Shown here piece by piece: positions 8,073-9,831 of a DNA stretch of 9,831 bases (position 1 is its first letter; each line of letters begins with the position of its first letter). Below the pieces are notes generated by a model, which made no database searches, was not told the origin of the DNA, and saw only the letters and a list, made by a program, of their open reading frames with translations. The translations under genes were made by a program, and so were the position numbers. The DNA is from an uncultured Actinomycetes bacterium (GTDB lineage Bacteria > Actinomycetota > Actinomycetes > Nanopelagicales > Nanopelagicaceae), in NCBI GenBank assembly GCA_903827345.1, contig CAIKID010000133.1, positions 1 to 9,831 on the forward strand, given 5' to 3'.

Positions 8073-8978
8073 TTACTTTTTCTGTGCCGTGGCGTGGAGT
8101 GAAACTGCAAGCAGCGCAGCAAGGTGTGAATTGGCTTTAATAATGTCGATGTTGACTCGCAATGACTCCCCCTTGCTCTGTGTATGAAAATATTCTAGAA
8201 GAAATGGTGTGACAGCCTTGCCCGTGATGTGATTTGCGGCGGCGGCCTTGAGGCCAGATTCCAATATTTGATTGTGTAGCGCTAGATCCATCTGATTTAC
8301 CACTGGGTTAGCAACCACGATCGCGCGATCATTCGTTTGCAATTCAAAACGGTTGTTCCAGATGGCGGCGATCTCTTCGACGGAATCCACGCGATGTTCG
8401 ATCTCGTAACCAGATTCGGTGAGGTAGAAGCCAGGGAATTTATTGGTACCAAACCCAAGTACTGGCACGGCAAATGTTTCTAACCGCTCTAAAGTGCCAG
8501 GTACATCGAGAATCGATTTAACTCCGGCACAGACAATCACGATCGGTGTTTCGGCGAGCGCAATCAGATCGGCAGATTCATCGTATGAGTGACCGCGATG
8601 TACGCCACCCAATCCGCCTGTAGCAAAGACGTTGATCCCAGCCAGGTGAGCGATATGGGCGGTCGCAGCAACTGTTGTTGCAGCTGATTTCTTGGTGGAA
8701 ACGATGATCGCTAAGTCGCGGCTCGACGCTTTAACGACGCTATCGTCATTGGCGATTCGATCTAGCTCGTTGCTTTCCAGACCCACGTGCACGATGCCAT
8801 CGATCAAGGCAATCGTCGCGGGAACTGCACCGGCGCTGCGGACGATCGCTTCGACTTCCAGCGCCACCTCTAGGTTCTTAGGTCGCGGTAAGCCATGACT
8901 GATAATCGTAGATTCCAGCGCCACGATCGGTTGGCCAGCGGCCTGGGCCGCGGCTACCTCTGCAGAAAATTTAATCAT
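8073..8978 (-). CDS. psuG: pseudouridine-5'-phosphate glycosidase
   Basis: This 301-residue protein belongs to the PsuG/YeiN (indigoidine synthase A-like, IndA) family. It cleaves the C-C glycosidic bond of pseudouridine 5'-phosphate to give uracil and ribose 5-phosphate in the cytoplasm. The start is set at the ATG at 8978: the protein then opens with MIKFSAEVA and reaches the conserved ALESTIISHG block at residues 20-29, as in the family. A longer frame to 9089 would lie inside the MMPL gene and adds 37 residues unlike the family. Visible family motifs are E22, the VSTKKSAATTVAAT lysine region at 93-106, FATGGLGGVHRG at 118-129, the AGVKSILD segment whose K154 matches the Schiff-base-forming lysine of E. 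coli YeiN, FGTNKFPGFY at 176-185, NPVVNQMDL near 224-232, and the C-terminal ANSHLAALLAV at 282-292. Length is close to the E. coli enzyme (about 312). Its TAA directly abuts the kinase ATG, matching the common psuG-psuK pairing. Confidence 0.95.
   Translation of the reverse strand: MIKFSAEVAAAQAAGQPIVALESTIISHGLPRPKNLEVALEVEAIVRSAGAVPATIALIDGIVHVGLESNELDRIANDDSVVKASSRDLAIIVSTKKSAATTVAATAHIAHLAGINVFATGGLGGVHRGHSYDESADLIALAETPIVIVCAGVKSILDVPGTLERLETFAVPVLGFGTNKFPGFYLTESGYEIEHRVDSVEEIAAIWNNRFELQTNDRAIVVANPVVNQMDLALHNQILESGLKAAAANHITGKAVTPFLLEYFHTQSKGESLRVNIDIIKANSHLAALLAVSLHATAQKK
8971..8978 (-). promoter_or_regulatory. 8-nt stop/start overlap coupling MMPL gene to psuG
   Basis: On the minus strand the bases read ATGATTAA. 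The psuG ATG lies at 8978-8976 and the MMPL TAA at 8973-8971, in different frames. No convincing Shine-Dalgarno sequence precedes the ATG, so psuG translation probably depends on ribosomes finishing the upstream gene. The overlap is seen directly; coupling is inferred. Confidence 0.6.
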
Positions 8979-9831
8979 GCTGCAGTTTAGAAGGCCACCA
9001 CACCTTCGGCCCAATGCTGTGAACCAGCGCGGGAACCAAGATCGATCGAACGAGCAAGGTATCGAGAAGTACGCCAAAGCCGACTGCAAAGCCGATCTCG
9101 GCTAAGAAGACGAGTGGCAGGATGCTCAGCACGCTAAAGGTCGCTGCAAGCACGATTCCCGCAGAGGTAATAACCCCACCAGTCACGGTTACACCCTTTG
9201 TCATACCGGCATGTGTTCCAGCTTTTATTGTCTCTTCTCGAACCCGGGTCATCAAGAAGATGTTGTAATCGATGCCCAGCGCTACCAAGAAGACAAAGGC
9301 GAAGAGTGGGAAGGACGTGTCCTCACCTGCAAAGTGGAATATGTGATGAAAGACGATCGCACATGCACCCAACGTTGCGAAGTAAGAGATCACAACCGTG
9401 ATCAAAAGCAGAATCGAAGCTGCGATAGATCGCAACAAGAGCCCCAAGATAATTGCAATCAATAACAAGATGACTGGGATGATCACTTTTTGATCATGCC
9501 TCGTCGCCGCGTATATATCGGTGTAAACAGCAGATGTTCCACCCACCACCGACGTTGCATCAAGTCCGTGCACCATGGTGCGAATCGGGCCAATTAACTT
9601 GACCGCTGCATCTGAATCGGGGCTATAAGCAAGGGTGACATTCAATAACTCTTTTCCACCCACGATTGCGGTGGCAGGAGCTTGAACCACCTGGCTGACA
9701 CCTTTAATAGTGAGCAACCTTGTTGTGATGTCCTGCGCCTTGTCGGCGCTGACAACAATCTGAGTTGGTTGACCTTGTCCGCCAGGGAAGTAAGTAGTCA
9801 ATTGTTCTTGGCCGATGACAGAGTCAGTGCG
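8971..9831 (-). CDS. MMPL/RND-family membrane transporter, C-terminal part (5' end outside window)
   Basis: The reading frame is open to the window edge, so this is the C-terminal 286 residues of a larger protein; the TTG at 9801 is an internal leucine codon, not a start. The visible part begins with the end of a periplasmic/extracytoplasmic porter-like region (residues 1-110, including a segment resembling the FPGGQGQPTQ motif of MMPL proteins). It then has about five hydrophobic membrane segments, near residues 116-134, 138-160, 173-194, 216-237 and 239-263. The third segment contains GIDYN followed by FLMTRVREE, a hallmark of the last transmembrane bundle of MMPL/RND proteins (Pfam MMPL family). 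The short tail contains KVWWPSK, also usual for the family. MMPL proteins use proton motive force to export lipids or small hydrophobic molecules; the substrate here cannot be told. The stop codon overlaps the psuG start, so the two are probably co-translated. The family call is firm, the function is not. Confidence 0.93.
   Translation of the reverse strand, partial: RTDSVIGQEQLTTYFPGGQGQPTQIVVSADKAQDITTRLLTIKGVSQVVQAPATAIVGGKELLNVTLAYSPDSDAAVKLIGPIRTMVHGLDATSVVGGTSAVYTDIYAATRHDQKVIIPVILLLIAIILGLLLRSIAASILLLITVVISYFATLGACAIVFHHIFHFAGEDTSFPLFAFVFLVALGIDYNIFLMTRVREETIKAGTHAGMTKGVTVTGGVITSAGIVLAATFSVLSILPLVFLAEIGFAVGFGVLLDTLLVRSILVPALVHSIGPKVWWPSKLQHD

Noticed and set aside
8979..9089. Longer psuG start extending into the MMPL gene
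   Set aside because: It would add 37 residues unlike any PsuG and overlap the MMPL frame by more than 110 nt. The ATG at 8978 gives the normal family N-terminus.
9479..9497. Perfect 7-bp inverted repeat ATGATCA-CTTTT-TGATCAT
   Set aside because: It lies inside the MMPL coding frame, where the codons make ordinary family residues. A few such short repeats are expected by chance in 10 kb, and no T-run or operator context supports a function.
33..9831. Mobile element, defence system, CRISPR or horizontally acquired island
   Set aside because: All seven genes are ordinary metabolic or transport families in one direction, with similar base composition by eye and no repeats, integrase or transposase.

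Overview
The window is densely coding. It holds seven protein genes, all on the minus strand, with only about 110 intergenic bases between them and 32 bases after the last one. Transcription runs from high to low coordinates in this order: 3' part of an MMPL/RND-type membrane protein, psuG, psuK-like PfkB kinase, aldehyde dehydrogenase, glgE, glgB, glgX/treX-type debranching enzyme. No RNA gene, mobile element, CRISPR array or long repeat was seen.

Organism (inference): the GlgE maltosyltransferase next to GlgB, an MMPL protein and an actinobacterial-style gamma-aminobutyraldehyde dehydrogenase all suggest an actinomycetote. Base composition looks close to 50% GC by eye, well below soil Streptomyces or Mycobacterium. 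Spacers are tiny and several enzymes are short. This fits a streamlined planktonic actinobacterium, for example a freshwater Nanopelagicales-like lineage, but no marker gene in the window proves that.

Region 1 (7191-9831) is a coupled gene chain. The MMPL gene overlaps psuG by 8 nt, and the psuG stop codon directly abuts the kinase start. PsuK and PsuG together would convert pseudouridine to uracil and ribose 5-phosphate. No pseudouridine importer is visible.

Region 2 (33-7123) starts after the only sizeable gap, 67 nt. It contains an aldehyde dehydrogenase followed after 9 nt by glgE, which overlaps glgB by 4 nt (ATGA), with glgX 30 nt further on. GlgE extends alpha-1,4-glucan from maltose 1-phosphate, GlgB adds alpha-1,6 branches, and the GlgX/TreX enzyme removes branches. 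This is a compact build-and-trim alpha-glucan module. The genes that make maltose 1-phosphate (treS/pep2 or glgC/glgM) are not in the window.

I see no clearly undescribed system. The points most worth checking are a GlgE that seems to lack the helical S-domain segment of characterised dimeric enzymes, a GlgB lacking the extra N-terminal domain found in mycobacterial and E. coli enzymes, and the unexplained aldehyde dehydrogenase at the head of the glucan operon.
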